DNA of 54,837 nucleotides from Scenedesmus sp. ARA3 (Eukaryota; Chlorophyta; Chlorophyceae; Sphaeropleales; Scenedesmaceae), in NCBI GenBank assembly GCA_004335835.1, contig RWJK01001032.1, forward strand, positions 1 to 54,837. Direction: 5' to 3'. Below the pieces are notes generated by a model. It had not been told where the DNA came from and did not search any database. It worked only from the letters and a program-made list of their open reading frames with translations. The translations under genes and the position numbers were made by a program. The first letter of the stretch is position 1. Each line of letters begins with the position of its first letter. Positions 23,522 through 37,131 of this stretch are shown here, one piece after another.

Positions 23522-26500
23522 TCAGAAGCCGTACCCGTGCCACGGGTCCACCCACGCGTTCTTGTACAGGCTGCTGCGGCGGCTGCTGCTGCTGCTGCTG
23601 CCGGCTGCATCGAGGCTGTTAGTGGCGGTGTCTGGTGCTGCATGCAGTATCTGGTTGAGGGTTTTCCTGCAAGCATCAAGAGCAGGCACATGCACAGCAC
23701 GTCAGGCCAGCTGATGCTGCAGCATAGCATGCTGCTGCTTCATGACCTACATTCATTGCAGGCTGGCCATCCACTGATAGTTCAACTGTGTGCAACACGC
23801 TGCATGCACAAATTCGTGTAGGATTCTCCTGCAGCGCAGCCAGAGCAGGCACATGTACAGCAGGTTATGCCTTGATCAGCTGCTGCTGCAACACAGCATG
23901 CTGCTACTGTACATGTGTTACAACTGTTGTCACAATTTGTCGCATTTTGAAAACAGCAAGCACCTGCACTGCTCCATGTACAGCTCTGCAGGCACCACTC
24001 CCACAGGCAGCTGGTCCAGTGCAGCACCCGCACTGCTGCACAAGCCCCAGGGCTCGAAATGTTATAACACATGTTAAATAACATACACAGACACACGCAC
24101 CTGCACTGCTCCATGTACAGCTCTGCAGGCACCACTCCCACAGGCAGCTGGTCCAGTGCAGCACCCGCACTGCTGCACAAGCCCCAGGGCTCTCCCTCAA
24201 CGCAGTCCCTCACAGGTGACACTAGGGCATCCCCGCTGCTGACACGGCTGCTGCTGCTGCTGCTGCAGCGCGGTGGCTGCAGCGCTGCTGAGGAGGGCTT
24301 GCAGGAGAGTGTGCGCGGCGAGTAGCGCTGCGGCAGCAGCAGCAGCAGCAGCAGCGGCCGCAGCAGTGGCGCAGAGCGTGGAAGAGAGCAGAGAGTGAGG
24401 CCATGGTGTGCACAAGCAGAGGAGTAAACCCACTGCACAGTTGCATATGGTATGTATCAGTATGCACGTGCGCCTATAACTACGGCACACTGCAATGTGC
24501 ATGACCAATGTTCCAAATAATAATTGCTGCATCATATGCTGCATTGGCGTGCTGGGTCGCGGGTATTCTGTGCACACAGAGCAGTGGCATACAGACGGAA
24601 CATTGGCCCCAGTCTATTAGTACTGCATAAAATGCTGCATTGGTGTGCTGGGTGAGGGTGGGCTGTGGGCTCACCTTTGCCGCCCCTGCCAGCTGGCTGC
24701 AGATATGGGCATGTCGTTCTGCATCTTGATGGAAGCAGGAAAAGCTGCAGTACAGCGCCACGCAGCATCTGGCGCAGTGCTTCAGCTGCGGCAGTTAGGA
24801 AGATTATGGGGACATAGAAAGGAAACACAGGCGACGAACAACCCAGAGCAGCAGCAGCAGAAGCAGCAGCAGAAGTGTAAGGTTGGTGTGTACCATGTTT
24901 GTTGTAGGGCAACGCTGCAGCAGGGTTGCCAGTGTGCGGTCTGCTGCAGACATGCCTGGACACATCTGCTGTGCACCAGGAGCTACAGGCACCATCCGCG
25001 CCGCCTGCAAGCACACTGCCAGGTCACCCTGTCAACTCGGCTAACGCTGTCGACTCAGCCCAGACATTGTGAACAGACATTTTGCAGTGTGGCGTGCCTA
25101 GGTGGCATACCTGAGCTTCTTTGCCGCATGCATCGCAGCTGTTAGCACGGTCTAGCAGCTGCTGCTGCCTGCAGCTCCACACTGCGGGTGTGAGCAGCGC
25201 CTCCAGTGGCACCGGCGGCTGCATTGCAGCTTCTTGAAAGTCGGTGGTTGGCTGCAGCAGCGAGCAGCAGCAGCAGCAGCAGGGAGAGTGGCGCCACACG
25301 GTTAAGGATTTATGGTAAAGTAGTATACTATGAACAGGCACAGGCGGCTGCAGGGCAGCTTCTTGAATGTCAGTGGTCGGCTGCAGCAGCAGCAGCAGCA
25401 GCAGCATCAGAAGCAACCAGACAGGTGCAGCTGGATCAGTAGCACTGCAGTGATGCATCTGGAGGTCTACACACGGAGTGCAGTTGCATGCTTCCAAGGG
25501 TACCGTCTACATTGTCAATAAGCGGGATGATGCGTGCAGGAGCTGCTCCCTGTTTGCAATGCAGCCAGATTGCTGTTACCCCACATGTGCCGCACGTGCG
25601 CAACCGCTGCTTCCACCCGCCACGCGTCCACCCTCAGCAGTGAACAATCGCAAGCAGCGCATTACACGCCAGCCCAGCCCCTACCTGCACCACACACAGC
25701 ATGTGCCGCACACCTGCACCCGCCTGTACTGTCTGCAACATCAGCATTCCACAGTTTTCTGCAGCGCTTCACACACCAGCCCAGCCCCTACCTGCACCAC
25801 GCGCAGTGGCCACTGCTGCCACTCCAACTCCACGTCCGCTGCCGTATTGTGCAGCCTCCCTGCAAGCTGCTCTGGGCCATCATCCAAACCCAAACCACCA
25901 TTTGAATCCCGCCCGCTGAGCCATAGCTGCTCCATGTGCCGCACGGTCAGATCTGCAGCCACATCCCCGCCACTTTGAGACGTCATGTTGACCTGCTGCT
26001 GCAGCTGCCGCAGCCCTGCCGGCTGCAACAGCTCGTGTGCTGATGCCTGCAGCAACCCAGGCAGCAGCGCGCGCTCGTCCTGCCAGCGCAGGTCCTGCTG
26101 CAGGCTGTCAATGAGCTGCCGTAGCTCCTGCAGCAGCTGCTGATCCTGCTGAGACAGCAATGACTCTCCTGTTTCTGGATCATCCTGATCATGCTTGTAG
26201 AAGTCACGAGCTGCATGCTGCAGGAAGGCCCAGCGCAGATCACTGACACAGCCTGATGCTGCATAGAGTGCGGCCTCTGCTGCCCGCGCTGTGTCCTCAG
26301 CAAGGCCGAGGCCCCTCAGGCTGCTGCTGCTGCTGCAGAGGGCTGAGTTGCGGGCCCCACTAAGCTGCCTTGAGGCATAGTACACGGCAGCCACCCTGCA
26401 CAGTGGCAGTAGACAGCATGTGGCAGCAGATGTGATTTAACCAGGAAGTTGTAAGCGGCATTGGGATGTGTGCAGCATGTTCACAAACAGATGAGAGGCA

Positions 26501-27644
26501 CATCATCGGGCCCATGACGTGTGGTGGTTTTGCAGCTTTAACGCCAAAAAAGTAGACAGCAAGCAGTTCAAGACTTGAGTGAAGCAGCACTGCCCAGACT
26601 GCGCCGCTGCTGCAACCATGATATCGTACATCTGATTAATCATGAGCTGACAGAATTATAACAGCCGCGCTGCTGCACCAGGCACTCACTTGGCATCAGG
26701 GTCCAAGTACAGCTGGTCAAGCTCAGCGGCAGTCAGCTCTGCATACAGCCCACTGCCCTGACAAGCTGCTGCTGCTGCTGCTCCTGTACGCTGCTGCTGC
26801 TTGACTTTCAAGCCTGCCTGCTGCTGCTGCTGGGCCGAGCCGTATCGCCGCAGCCCTATGTGCCAGTGCACGTGCCACATCGTCAAGTGTGCAGCACTGT
26901 GCTGAAAGCTGTCAAGCACCGGCCGGCTGAGCAGTTGCCCTGCCAGTGCCTTCCCTACTGCTGCGGGGAAGCTGGAGGGGCACAGGAAGGCGGTCTCGGG
27001 CCGCGGCAGCAGCTGCGCGTGCAGCGGCGACAGCGCCAGCAGCAGCTGCTGCGCCAGCAGCGTGTTGGTTTGGTGAGAACCCTGCGAGCAGCAGCAGCAG
27101 CAGCAGCTGAGTGACACAACGGCTGCAATGAATGCACGCCTCAGCAGTACACATCGTCCGTCAGGTGCCAGTTGCAACATGTGCAATACAACATCTGCAA
27201 TGCCAACAGCAAGCACAGGTCACCAGTTCTGCAGCACACGCACACGGGTGTGCAAGCACTGCCTCACAGACTGCACGTTAGCTGCTCGTCAAACCTGCTT
27301 AAAGCATCATCATGCAACAAAGTATCAAACAACGTCATTTGGTCCCACCTGCTCAAAGCTGGTGTAAAAGGGGTCTGCAAGCACTGCCTCACACCAGCTG
27401 CTTACCAAGTGTGCTGGCTGTTACAACATCACCGTGCAACAAAGTAACCAACAATTTGTCACACCTGCTCGAAGCTGGTGTTGAGGGCACGTGCATACAG
27501 CTGCATCCTGTCGCCCCTTTCTCCATTGGCCCCCACGCTGATGTGGCAGGGCCGTGACAGCTGCTGCTCAATGACGTCAGCAGCGGCGCTGCTCCAGAGG
27601 CTGTTGAGCAGGCTGCTGCGCACCATGGTCCACACCCTGCATCA

Positions 27645-27680
<36 letters not shown>

Positions 27681-30600
27681 CAACAGGCGGGTTCTCTTGT
27701 CGATGTCATCTTGGTATGAAGAGCAGTGCAGCACAGACACAATTGACTGATCATCTGAAATCCATGCTCAAGATTCAAGTCATACGCCACCAAAGCAGGC
27801 AGAACGTCATTTGCTGCGACAGCACATACAGCAGACATGGCAACTGCCAGGAATGACCTGGAACAACCAGCAGCTGCCTGCTGCAGCTGCCCAATGCTGC
27901 AGTTTCTGCCACTTACTCCGGATCGGGACAGTGCGGGCATGCTGCTGCGTACTGTGCGTAGAAGGCCTGGCTGGCTGGCGACAGCTTGCCCAGCAGCAGC
28001 CACAGCAGCCGCCGCCACAGGAAGGGGTCGGTGTGCGGCACCGCCTCCGACTGCTGCTGCTCCTCCTGCTGCTGCTGCTGCTGCTCCTGCTGCTGCTCCT
28101 GCTGGCAGAGTGGGCAGCTAACATGGAAGTCATAACCCCCATTTGGCCACTCCTCATCGCAGCTGCCACCACAGCTGGCCTTCTTGCCCCCTTTTGCTGC
28201 CTTCTCAACCCCTGCTGCTGCTGCTGCTGCCGCTGCTGCGCCGGACGTTGGTGCAGGCCTGATGCCGCGGCAGCCGTCTGCTGCCAGCTTGCAGCGGGCC
28301 TCGCTGCACCACCACACCCTGGACTGCCGTACCAGCAGGTCATGCTGCCTGAGCCAGCCGCCATACCAGGTGATCAGCGGGGAGAACAGTGCCGAGCAGC
28401 GCAGCGCGAACTGCCTGCAATGCAGCGGGGGCAGCAGCAGCAGCAGCAGCAGCAGGGGTGATCAGCGCAGGACTACCCATCCACAGCATTGTATCCGGTG
28501 CAAACCGTTCAAACTGTGCGTTTGGATGGTGGTCAATCAACGTGATGAGCTGCAGAGCTGTTCCCGCATAACCCCAACCAGCGAGTAATGCCACCATGCT
28601 CCACATGTCAAGCCAACTGCTTAACATGCAGCTTCCCCTGCTAGGATTAAACACCTTATTCAGCACCACACCCCTAAATCATGCCGTAGCGCCAACCGTA
28701 TGACGAGTGCCGATGAGAGCCGCCTTGTTAACACACCTTAGCGCAGCATCTGCGGCCGAAACCGCAGCCGCAACATCCCATCCGCCCTCAGCGCCGCCGC
28801 CGCCGGCTGCCGCAGCAGCCAACGATGCTGCAATGCCGTTAGCACCCAGATCAGTGACGTCCCCTGCCATCCCCTGCTGCTGCTGCTGCTGCTGCCGGCT
28901 GATGTAGAACAGCTGCAGTTCATCCTCGCTGTCGAGTTCAAGCATTTGCTGCTCCGCTACAGCCAGCCTCCTTTCCTCCAAAGTGTCTATCATTTCGGCA
29001 AGTGCTTCTCCAAACACAGCATGCTGCACCACGCGGCCGCCATCTCGCAGCCGCAGCCGCATCCTGTAAACGCGTGCATCAGTTTGTGCTTGGTGTGCCA
29101 GCCGCTCGCGCGCTGCTGCATCCACAGCCGCCCGCGCCGCGCGCCGCTGCCACGCGGCGCTGTCAAACCCCAGCGCCTCCAGCCACGATAGGTAGCTCGC
29201 CGTTAGGTGCTGCGCTGCTGCAGGCCCCAGCATGAACACCTCGCGCACAGTGGATATCAATTTATCATCCTCATCGAGTCCCAGCTCTTCAAACCCCTGT
29301 ACGTATGCTTCTGCCTTGCGGCGCAGCTCCGCTGGCGCATTTTGCAGCCAGTCGGAGCGGCAGAGGTCATCCAGCCGCTCGAAAATGGCATCCCGGGCCG
29401 CGCTCGGATCTTCTTTTCTAAAGTCTGACGCCACAGCCTCGCTTGCAATCTTGCGCGCCTGCTGCCATGCACAGCCCCCAAACAGCACAGCCCAGGCCTG
29501 CTTCTGCAGCAGGGGCACCAGATCCTGCTGCTGCAGCAGCGGCTGCTGCTGCTGGTGGTGGTGGTGGGCTGCTGCGGGCTGCTCTGCTGGCGCCCACAGC
29601 CCCGGCCCTGCAGGCTGGCTGAGGCCCAAGAGGCCCCCAGCCAGGGGCCCGCCAGCAGAGAAGAAAGCGCAGGGAGGCAGCGGCTGTACTCTGCTGCTGC
29701 TGCTGCTGTGGGTGGCATCTGGCGCAGCGTCAGCTGCTGCTGCTGCTGCTGCTGGAGTTGCAGCTTGTGTTTCCGCGGCGCTGTTGATGGCTTCACTTGC
29801 GTTCTTGAACTGCCTCACGCTCTGCACAAAGGCCACTACATGCTGCAGCAGCTTCAGTTGCTGCTGCTTGTGTTCCTCAGCCAACGCACGCTGCTGCTGC
29901 TGCTGCAGCTGCTGCTGCAGTAGCCGCTTGGCGCTTTGGGCCCAGCGCTCCAGTGCAGCCTCCAGCTGCTGCAGCTGCCCGCACAGCAGCAGCACCTGCA
30001 GCGGCACGGCCCGCTGCCACGCTGCTGCTGCTGCTGCTCCGCCGCCAAACTCCCAAGCCTGATCTATGAATGAGAGCACCAAGCACTTGCCGAGTGTCAC
30101 AAAGTCGCGAGCAATGAGTGAGGGATCTGTGTGTTGCTCGTGTAGCTGAGAGCCTGCCTTGTATATGTCACTGCCTGGAAGGCTGCTGCTGCAGATCTCA
30201 GGACCATCAACCTCCACACAGCTGCTGCCAGCGATGATGCTGCTGCTGCTGGTGATGCTGTTTGTTTCGTCATCTGAATCTGACAGCACAGCGGTTATTT
30301 TCACAAGCGATCCGTTGACGGCGTGCTGCTGCTGCTGCTGGTTTGTTGTGTCCCGCAAGGCACCATGGTCGCCGTGCTGGTGCTTGGCGGGCTGCTGCTG
30401 CTGCTGCTGCAACCCCTCATGCTTGCCATGCTGCTCCTCATTTTGCACTGCAGCTGCGCACTCATCTGGCACTTGCTGCTGCTGCTGAGATGTCCCCGCA
30501 GGCTCAGCAGGCGGCTGTGTGCCTTGCATAACATCCAGCAACACATGGCACTGCGCCTGCAGTCTTCCAATCAGCCAGTCGGCACGGTGCACCCTGCCCT

Positions 30601-32787
30601 CACCGGCCTCTGCCCTGCTGCTGCTGCTGCTGCTGTTTGAAGATTCGGTCAACTGTATTGCCAGTTGCCCGTCATACAGCAGTTCCGCAATGCACTTCTG
30701 GCACTGGGGATGCAGCGTAGAGACATCAAACGGCAAGCTACCAACCTCCTCCTGCTGCTGCTGCTGCCGCTGCACGCCTTCATCTGCATTTGCGAGCCTG
30801 CTTGCTGCCTCATCATCCTGCTGCTGCAGCAGCGGCAGCAGCTTGCCAGCCTCTTTCAGCAGCTGCAGCAGCTGCTGAGGTGGCAGCTGCAGCTGCAGGT
30901 CCAGATGCGGCGCCAGCGCGCTGCTGCTGACTTCTCCTGCTGCAAAAAAGCGTTGACCGGCTGTTGACTGCCGCCTTGTGCGCCGCATGCCTAGGCAGAG
31001 CTCCTCTACAGCTGCTGGTATGTTGGCTGGCAGCTGGCCTGGCTCGTTGGGGGTGTGTTGCAGCTCAGCATCGACGTGCTTCCAGGCCTCCACAACAAAC
31101 ATCTGCAGCGCTGCTGCGTGCTCTGGGGTGTCTGGCGGCGGCTGCTGCCTGCAGGAGCATCACAGCACATCATAACAGGCGCTGTTTTGACATAGAGAAC
31201 AGTAGCCGACTGTTATGCAGGTCAGCAAGCAGCAGATGCAACGGATGTGGCAAGCGCAGCGTCCAGCATGTATCACTACTTTAAAGATGTGACATGACAC
31301 GGAAACAAAACTGCTAGGTCTTGCAGTTGGCACCACAGCCGCCACACACGCATCTCTCCTGCAATTACAGCTCAATCCTTCCTGCCAGGCAGTGACTAAT
31401 ACCATCAAGCCAGTCCACCACACCCAGCCGCTCACCCTGCGCACAGCATGCCCACCGCCACCTCAGCAGCCAGGCACAGCCGCAGCCCGGGAGCCACATG
31501 CGCCAGCAGCGACGCATCCTTCTGCTGATGATTCAGCGCGTAGAGCTTCTCAGGCGCAACATAGTCTGCCAGGCGAGGCGAGCTGTCATCGCCGCTGCCT
31601 GTGCTGCCTCGCCCATAGGCGCCCTCTTGCTTCCGCTCCCGCTGCTGATGAAACTTCTGCGCTGCATACTCCACCAGGTGCTGTGTCATGCTGCCTGCTG
31701 CTGCCGCCGCTGCGTCCAGGCAGGTGTGGCTGATGATCTGGCGCAGCTCGGGCAGCTGCTTCAAGCGGGACATGCTGTGCGGGCGCAGCGCTAGGCACTC
31801 CGCCTCGCGCCACTGCAGCAGCAGCAGCAGATTTTGCAGGAGCGGAAAGCACAAGGGGCAGCTCAGATGCAATACACAAGCTCATACCGTTATGTTAGTG
31901 CAATCGAGGCAAACAAAGCGCTCATGTCTCAGAGCACAAACATTGGGGGGCTTGACATACCTGTGAAGTGTGCTTTGCAACTGCTGGTGCTTGCAGGAAA
32001 ATGGCAGGCAAGTCCCGCTGCTGGATGGGACGCAGGGTGCAGATGAGGTGTGCCTGCAAGCCCTTCCTACTTTGCAGGAACGGCCAGCATCTGCTGCAGT
32101 ACACGGATATCCACCAGAAGTTGTGCAAAGAGGTGAGCAGTTGCATCGCGTTGTGCTGCAGTGTCTTGTAGTTTCAACACAAATAATTGTATCATGCTCA
32201 CCTGCTCTGCTGCTTGCACATTCAGCAGCGCCTCCCTTGCAGGAGCCCGCTCCTCTTTGGCCACGCCTGAGAGGTGCTGCAGCTTCTGCAGCTGGCTGCT
32301 GTATTCCTCGACACAGCCTGCAGGACAGTCAAACGTTCAACAAAAGATGAGCAGCTGCAGTTTGTGCAGCAAAGTGCAGTTCTCCTCAAAAAATCCTGCA
32401 GGACAGTCAAACGGGGGTCAACAATCGGCAGTGCACATGTGCAGAGCACGCGGCACTTGCACCAGGCGCTGCTGCAGGTGTTCTGCTTCATGGTTGACGC
32501 AAGAAAGGAAGTTTACGGCGATGCGCAGCTCAACAGGTCTTGATTCATATGATGGCATAGCAAGCACGCATATTATCTACAGTGCAGGCACAACAGCAGC
32601 GCCACAGCTGCATATGGGCGGGTAACTGCATGGCACCTGACTTACCACGCCTGGGGATTTGCAGAGTGTGCTGCCCTGCTCTCCTCATTATCTGTTCTGT
32701 CTGGTCCTTCGTTGATTTGCCGTTAGGGTCATCATCAAGGCACCTCAGCCTCTGCAGCAGCTGCTGCACAGTCGATTGCCTCGACAT
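23522..32787 (-). CDS. MYND-type zinc finger giant protein, tandem paralogue 2
   Basis: Twelve exons join in phase: 32787-32646, 32317-32202, 31812-31436, 31148-28737, 28414-27917, 27636-27465, 27081-26690, 26395-25792, 25251-25111, 24785-24675, 24327-24101, 23666-23522 (1,778 aa). Order and phases match paralogue 1. Landmarks: L-R-C-L-D-D-D and P-R-R-G near the N terminus; W-R-E-A-E; F-F-S-A-G-G-P-L-A-G-G-L; CPLC/CPHC around a Gln/Glu tract; W-H-I-G-L-R-R-Y; V-Y-Y-A-S-R-Q-L-S-G. The MYND finger is C-D-A-C then C-A-R-C, Y-C-S-F-S-C, H, H and C (about residues 1610-1650). The C terminus ends D-P-W-H-G-Y-G-F. An exon between 32202 and 31812 is possible but not needed for frame. Confidence 0.82.
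23820..24056 (-). repeat. echoes around the last intron of paralogue 2
   Basis: A donor-side copy at 23964-24056 is almost identical to the last ~92 nt of exon 24101-24327 and its donor (24100-24190), so it looks recent. A short acceptor-side copy of the final exon (CAG then GAGAATCC, against GAAAACCC) lies near 23820-23875. The two sit in the expected order: donor copy after its exon, acceptor copy before the next. Confidence 0.85.
25331..25385 (-). repeat. acceptor-side echo of exon 25111-25251
   Basis: L-Q-P-T-T-D-I-Q-E-A-A-L-Q-P-P-V-P against the true L-Q-P-T-T-D-F-Q-E-A-A-M-Q-P-P-V-P. It includes the CTG-tract acceptor and is then cut off. Confidence 0.88.
25656..25700 (-). repeat. donor-side echo of exon 25792-26395
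   Basis: Repeats V-Q|GTAGGGGCTGGGCTGG and a few exon bases about 110 nt downstream of the original donor at 25790-25791. Confidence 0.75.
27236..27464 (-). repeat. about 115-bp donor-side repeats after exon 27465-27636
   Basis: Two decayed units share the exon end (S-F-E-Q region, seen as CACCTGCTCAAAGCTGGTG on the + strand), the ATCACCGTGCAACAAAGTA segment, and GTCTGCAAGCACTGCCTCAC. Together with the original junction they form a three-unit series. Confidence 0.8.
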
Positions 32788-33983
32788 GATGCTGCAGCCG
32801 GCAGCACTCGCTCCAAAACAACAACTGCAACATTAACTTGAAACCTTATAACAGATCATTGCACCGGCAGCAAAAATCGATCGATAGCGGAGCTACTGCT
32901 TGAATGTAGCTCTTCAAATACACCTGTACCCTACTTGATCGCAGTGGCTCTTTCGGATGCCTCTTTAAGCACGGCTTTCAAGACCATTTGGGTTAGGCCA
33001 TGGCATGTAACCGGCGTTTGATGGGCTGAAGAAAATGGCGGGTTTTTGGACAACCAAATCTGGCAGTGACACGGCCCCCCACGGCAGCGATGTGGTGTGC
33101 CTGCGCTGTAGCTGGGCTCGTGTGTTCAATGTCCATGCTCCATGTCTATGGTCATTGTCCAAGTCCTAGCCTTCTACTGCTGGCTGCAGAGTGGCTGTGT
33201 GTACTAGGCACAGACGACAAGACCCGCACAGCTGCTGCAGTGTCACCATGCTGGGTGCTACACCTCCCTTTTTCCGACAACTGCTTGCAGCAGCGCAACG
33301 CGTACTTGGCTGCTGACAACAAGCTAAAAGCAACTGTTCAATCGAGGAAAACGGACGTAGGCACGATCACCAGCACAGCAAGTGTCCCCCCTCAGCAGGA
33401 CGTGGCTATCTGGCTCCTGCCCACCCCTGCTGCATAACATGCAGTGTTGAAAGCTGCAGGTCACACATTACAAGCACAATGCAACATGTTGCATACTCTG
33501 CTGCTCGCATGGCGCGAAGTTGTCTCCCTCCCCTTCCCTCAGGGCCTGGGCCGCCATGGCTGCTTGATCCGCAATTGTTCAGATATGCTCTGTTGCAGAG
33601 TTGCAGGTCAATCCCACACGTCCGTCCTCCGCTTTGTACCCTCAAACCTTTATCAAGACGCCCAGTCAGGGCTGTCCCCCGAGCATAGTGCCCTGATGCA
33701 AGCTGATGGTGGTGTAACATACTGCAAAGAGTCAACCAGAAACGATTGCCTTGATGAAGGCTCTCATGAGATGGGTTCTGGGGCCTACAAGTCGTTACTG
33801 CACAGACCAGAAATCGCACCGGGACCGGGTTCGGACACCAAGCCAGCGTCCATCATTCCTACATGTATGCTCCGACTGCAGGCACCACCACAAACCTGGT
33901 GGGCTTCTCATGCAGCCAAGCGCAAGCTGTCCTCCGTTCGCTGTTGCCGCTGTTGCCTTGTTTGTTCACACCAGCTCACGCTG
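32788..33983. other. intergenic upstream of paralogue 2
   Basis: Contains the presumed promoter of paralogue 2 and 3' flanking DNA of paralogue 3. Frames here are short and show no conservation with the neighbouring families. Confidence 0.5.
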
Positions 33984-34656
33984 CATAGTGCTGCCAGCCG
34001 GTGGCTGTGCTGCTCGCGCCGCGTACTGCTGCCTAATCAAGCTGCGTAGCGCTGCCAGCTTCAGCTGCGTACTGCTGCCTTATCAAGCCGCGTACTGCTG
34101 CCGAATCAATCCACGTACTGCTGCCTTATCAAGCTGCGTACTGCTGCCTTATCAAGCCGCGTACTGCTGCCGAATCAAGCCGCGTAGCGCCGCCCGCTCG
34201 CGCCGCGTAGCGCCGCCCGCTCGCGCTGCGTACTGCTGCCTAATCAAGCTGCGTAGTGCTGAGAGCTCCAGCTGCGTACTGCTGCCTAATCAAGCTGCGT
34301 AGTGCTGCCAGCTCCAGCTGCGTACTGCTGCCTGGTCAAGCCGCGTACTGCTGCCTTATCAAGCTGCGTACTGCTGCCGAATCAATCCGCGTACTGCTGC
34401 CGAATCAAGCTGCGTACTGCTGCCGAATCAAGCCGCGTACTGCTGCCGAATCAAGCCGCGTAGCGCCGCTCGCTCGCGCCGCGTAGCGCCGCCCGCTCGC
34501 GCTGCGTACTGCTGCCTAATCAAGCTGCGTAGTGCTGCCAGCTCCAGCTGCGTGCTGCTGCCTAATCAAGCTGCGTAGTGCTGCCAGCTCCAGCTGCGTA
34601 CTGCTGCCTAATCAAGCTGCGTAGTGCTGCCAGCGGGTGGCTGTGCGGCTCGCCGT
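33984..34656. repeat. 23-bp minisatellite, about 27 units, flanked by direct repeats
   Basis: Units of 23 bp run as GCTGCGTACTGCTGCC plus TAATCAA, in at least three types: (A) ...TACTGCTGCCTAATCAA, (B) ...TAGTGCTGCCAGCTCCA, (C) ...TAGCGCCGCCCGCTCGC. Types are interspersed in a higher-order pattern. The array core is about 34019-34635. Both edges carry a near-identical ~33-bp segment (TGCTGCCAGCSGGTGGCTGTG). It lies just beyond the 3' end of paralogue 3. Confidence 0.92.
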
Positions 34657-34669
34657 GCTCCCGCTTGCT

Positions 34670-37039
34670 TCAGTCATGGCGCGCCTGCGGCAGCAGTCCA
34701 CGGCACGAGGTCGATGCATGTGCTAAAAAATGTCTCTCAGCGCAGCGATAGATAGTGTCTGCAAAGCACGGCAGGCAGCTGGCTGCACATGGCAGGTTTG
34801 GTGGCGTGCATGCTTTGGCACCGCAGCCATTGCTGGGAGGTGACCAGCGCATAGCGAGTTGCATGGCGCTGTTTGCCTCCCTGCATGCCACACAGCACGC
34901 TTTACAATCCCTGCTTGACGAAGTCAACGGGAGCGTGTACATCCTGCACGCTATGTGTCTACATGTGAAAGCTGTCGGCAGGCTACAGGCGTGCATCTTG
35001 CAACACAACAGCAGCACGCTGCGCCCAAAATAACTCAACCAAGTGGATTGGCACTCACGCTGCCTCCTGCAGCAGCAGTTCAGCTGGCAGCAGCGACGCT
35101 GGATAGCTGTCAGCTTGGCGCTGCAAGGCAGCCAGCCCAGAGTCCAACCCAAAAGGCCACGGCTCTGCGTCTGGCGCTTGCATCAGCTGCAGCAGCCTAT
35201 GAGACGCGCCTGTGTAGCGCTTGCTGCATGCAGTGCAGCTGCCGGCGCTGCAGAAGCATCCGCAAGGCTGGTAACGCTGCACACATGCGCACGGCAATGC
35301 AGGCAAGTGGCAATGCAAGAGGGCGTCAGGTGTACTTGGTTGGCTGTGATACTATCGGCTGAGCTTGGTGAAGCCTTAGTAGACAAACAGCTGGCCGCCA
35401 GCTCAGCTCAGTGAGTTGGAAACAGAAGCAAGTAGAGAGCAATGCCGCAACAAGCAGAAATGCTCTCAGCTGCCGCGGGTTGGGCAGTTCGGGGCACACA
35501 CGCACGGTGTGCGCTTTGTTCATCACACATCAGTTACCGAGATTGCATGCTTGCATGGCCGGGGGTAGGTACTCGTAGCTGGTAACTGGAAAAATGGTGC
35601 CGCACCCGCCGTGCCGCCGCCAGCTGCCTGCACAAGGCCGCATGTGCCTTAGCATCCGATGCCACACAGGCATCGCCGCAGTAGTATGTTGTCATGCAGT
35701 GCGGGCACACAAAAGCCTGCGAGCAAAGCAACCCAGGCAGCACAGCCGCAGCAGAGTTCACTTCACTTCAACAAAGAAAGCGAGGGGCAGGCTTGAATAC
35801 GAGCAGCGCTATCCAGGCGTGTGTTTGCTGTCAGGTCCGATGCACTGGCGCGCTGCTTCAGAAACAGCAGCATCACTTGGAGCTGATTTAGGCGTCCGAT
35901 TGCTGCGCAACCTCTTGCCAATGTGCAGCACACGGCATGGCTCTGGCAATCCATGATCCACGCAGCACACACCACACAACATGATGATCGTTACTATAGC
36001 CATAGCCTCGTGCCCGTCGGCACCACGCACAACTCTGTTGATCAGAACTTTGCAAGTTCCACACCACGTGTGTCCTTGTGCAAGCGGAGCAGGTAGCCTC
36101 AACACACCCATCACTCCACCTGACATGTCACAATGCTTGCAACAGCATAACATGTAACACACGCCGGCCTCCTTCAAATCCTACCTCTCCATCTAGCATC
36201 TCCTTTTTGCAGCAGTTGCACTGCACCTTGCGCCCCAGGGCACGGTCCTCCCAGCGCTGCCACACTGCAGCGCCAAACAGCGCATCTAACGGGGCAGGCG
36301 GCTGCAGCACAGCATCTTCTATGTCGCTGCTTGGCTGCAGCAGCAGCAGCTTCAGCAGCAACAGCAGCAGCAGCGGCGGCGGCAGCAGCAGCAGGAGGAA
36401 CAGAGGAGTCAGACGCTTACATCAAAAACAGCGCCAACATGATCAAGCCGGGAGATGGCCAGCTTGCATGTTGCACTGGCAAATGACATGACGTCCTGTC
36501 AGGGATTGCGCGAAACTATACAAGTCTCGACCTGCATCAGCTGACAGCAGAACTATGTCACACAACAAACGCGCTGGCACCTACGTCATGCTGACCTGTG
36601 GACTGGCACAGGCCCTATCACTTCAGCTGCGGCAGCTGCCTTCCATGTCGCAAAGATCTTTTCGCCGCCCACTTCGTTCGACTACTTCCATCTGCTTCAC
36701 ATGCTAAAAAAAACCCTCCATGTTAAAAGCTGCAGCCACAGCCACAGCCACAGCCACAGCCACAGCCGCACCTGCAGCAGCTGCAAGCCACCATGCTGCT
36801 GCTGCAAGCCGCTGCACTCCTCTTCGCTCAAGAACTCCTCCACATACTCCAGCGCAACCTGCCATGCCTGCGGCTCCCGGCTGGTCACCTGCTGCTGCAG
36901 CCGCCGCAGTGCTGCAGGAGACAGCAGCGGGTCTGCCGGAGCTGTCAGCGCTGCCAGAATGCGCGGCTGCTCGCGGCCGGCAGCAGTCAGCGCACAGTGA
37001 AGTTCAGCGACCAGATGTGTTATCTTCTGGATGTCGCCT

Positions 37040-37131
<92 letters not shown>

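Noticed and set aside
29232..30062. Plus-strand frame of about 276 codons rich in Ser and Cys
   Set aside because: It is the complement of Gln/Ala/Ser codons in the giant exon of paralogue 2, which is conserved in the minus-strand frame.
31812..32202. Additional exon between exons 2 and 3 of paralogue 2 (Q-A-H-L-I-C-T-L-R-P frame)
   Set aside because: It has a plausible donor, but no counterpart was found in the other paralogues and frame is continuous without it.
33751..34486. Open frames with repeated C-C-L-I-K-L-R motifs, looking like a repeat protein
   Set aside because: They are translations of the 23-bp minisatellite. A unit length not divisible by 3 and the lack of splice or start context argue against coding.
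37041..37127. Poly-Cys/Ala frames on the plus strand
   Set aside because: Pure triplet tract; the minus-strand Ser reading lies in a conserved exon in correct phase.
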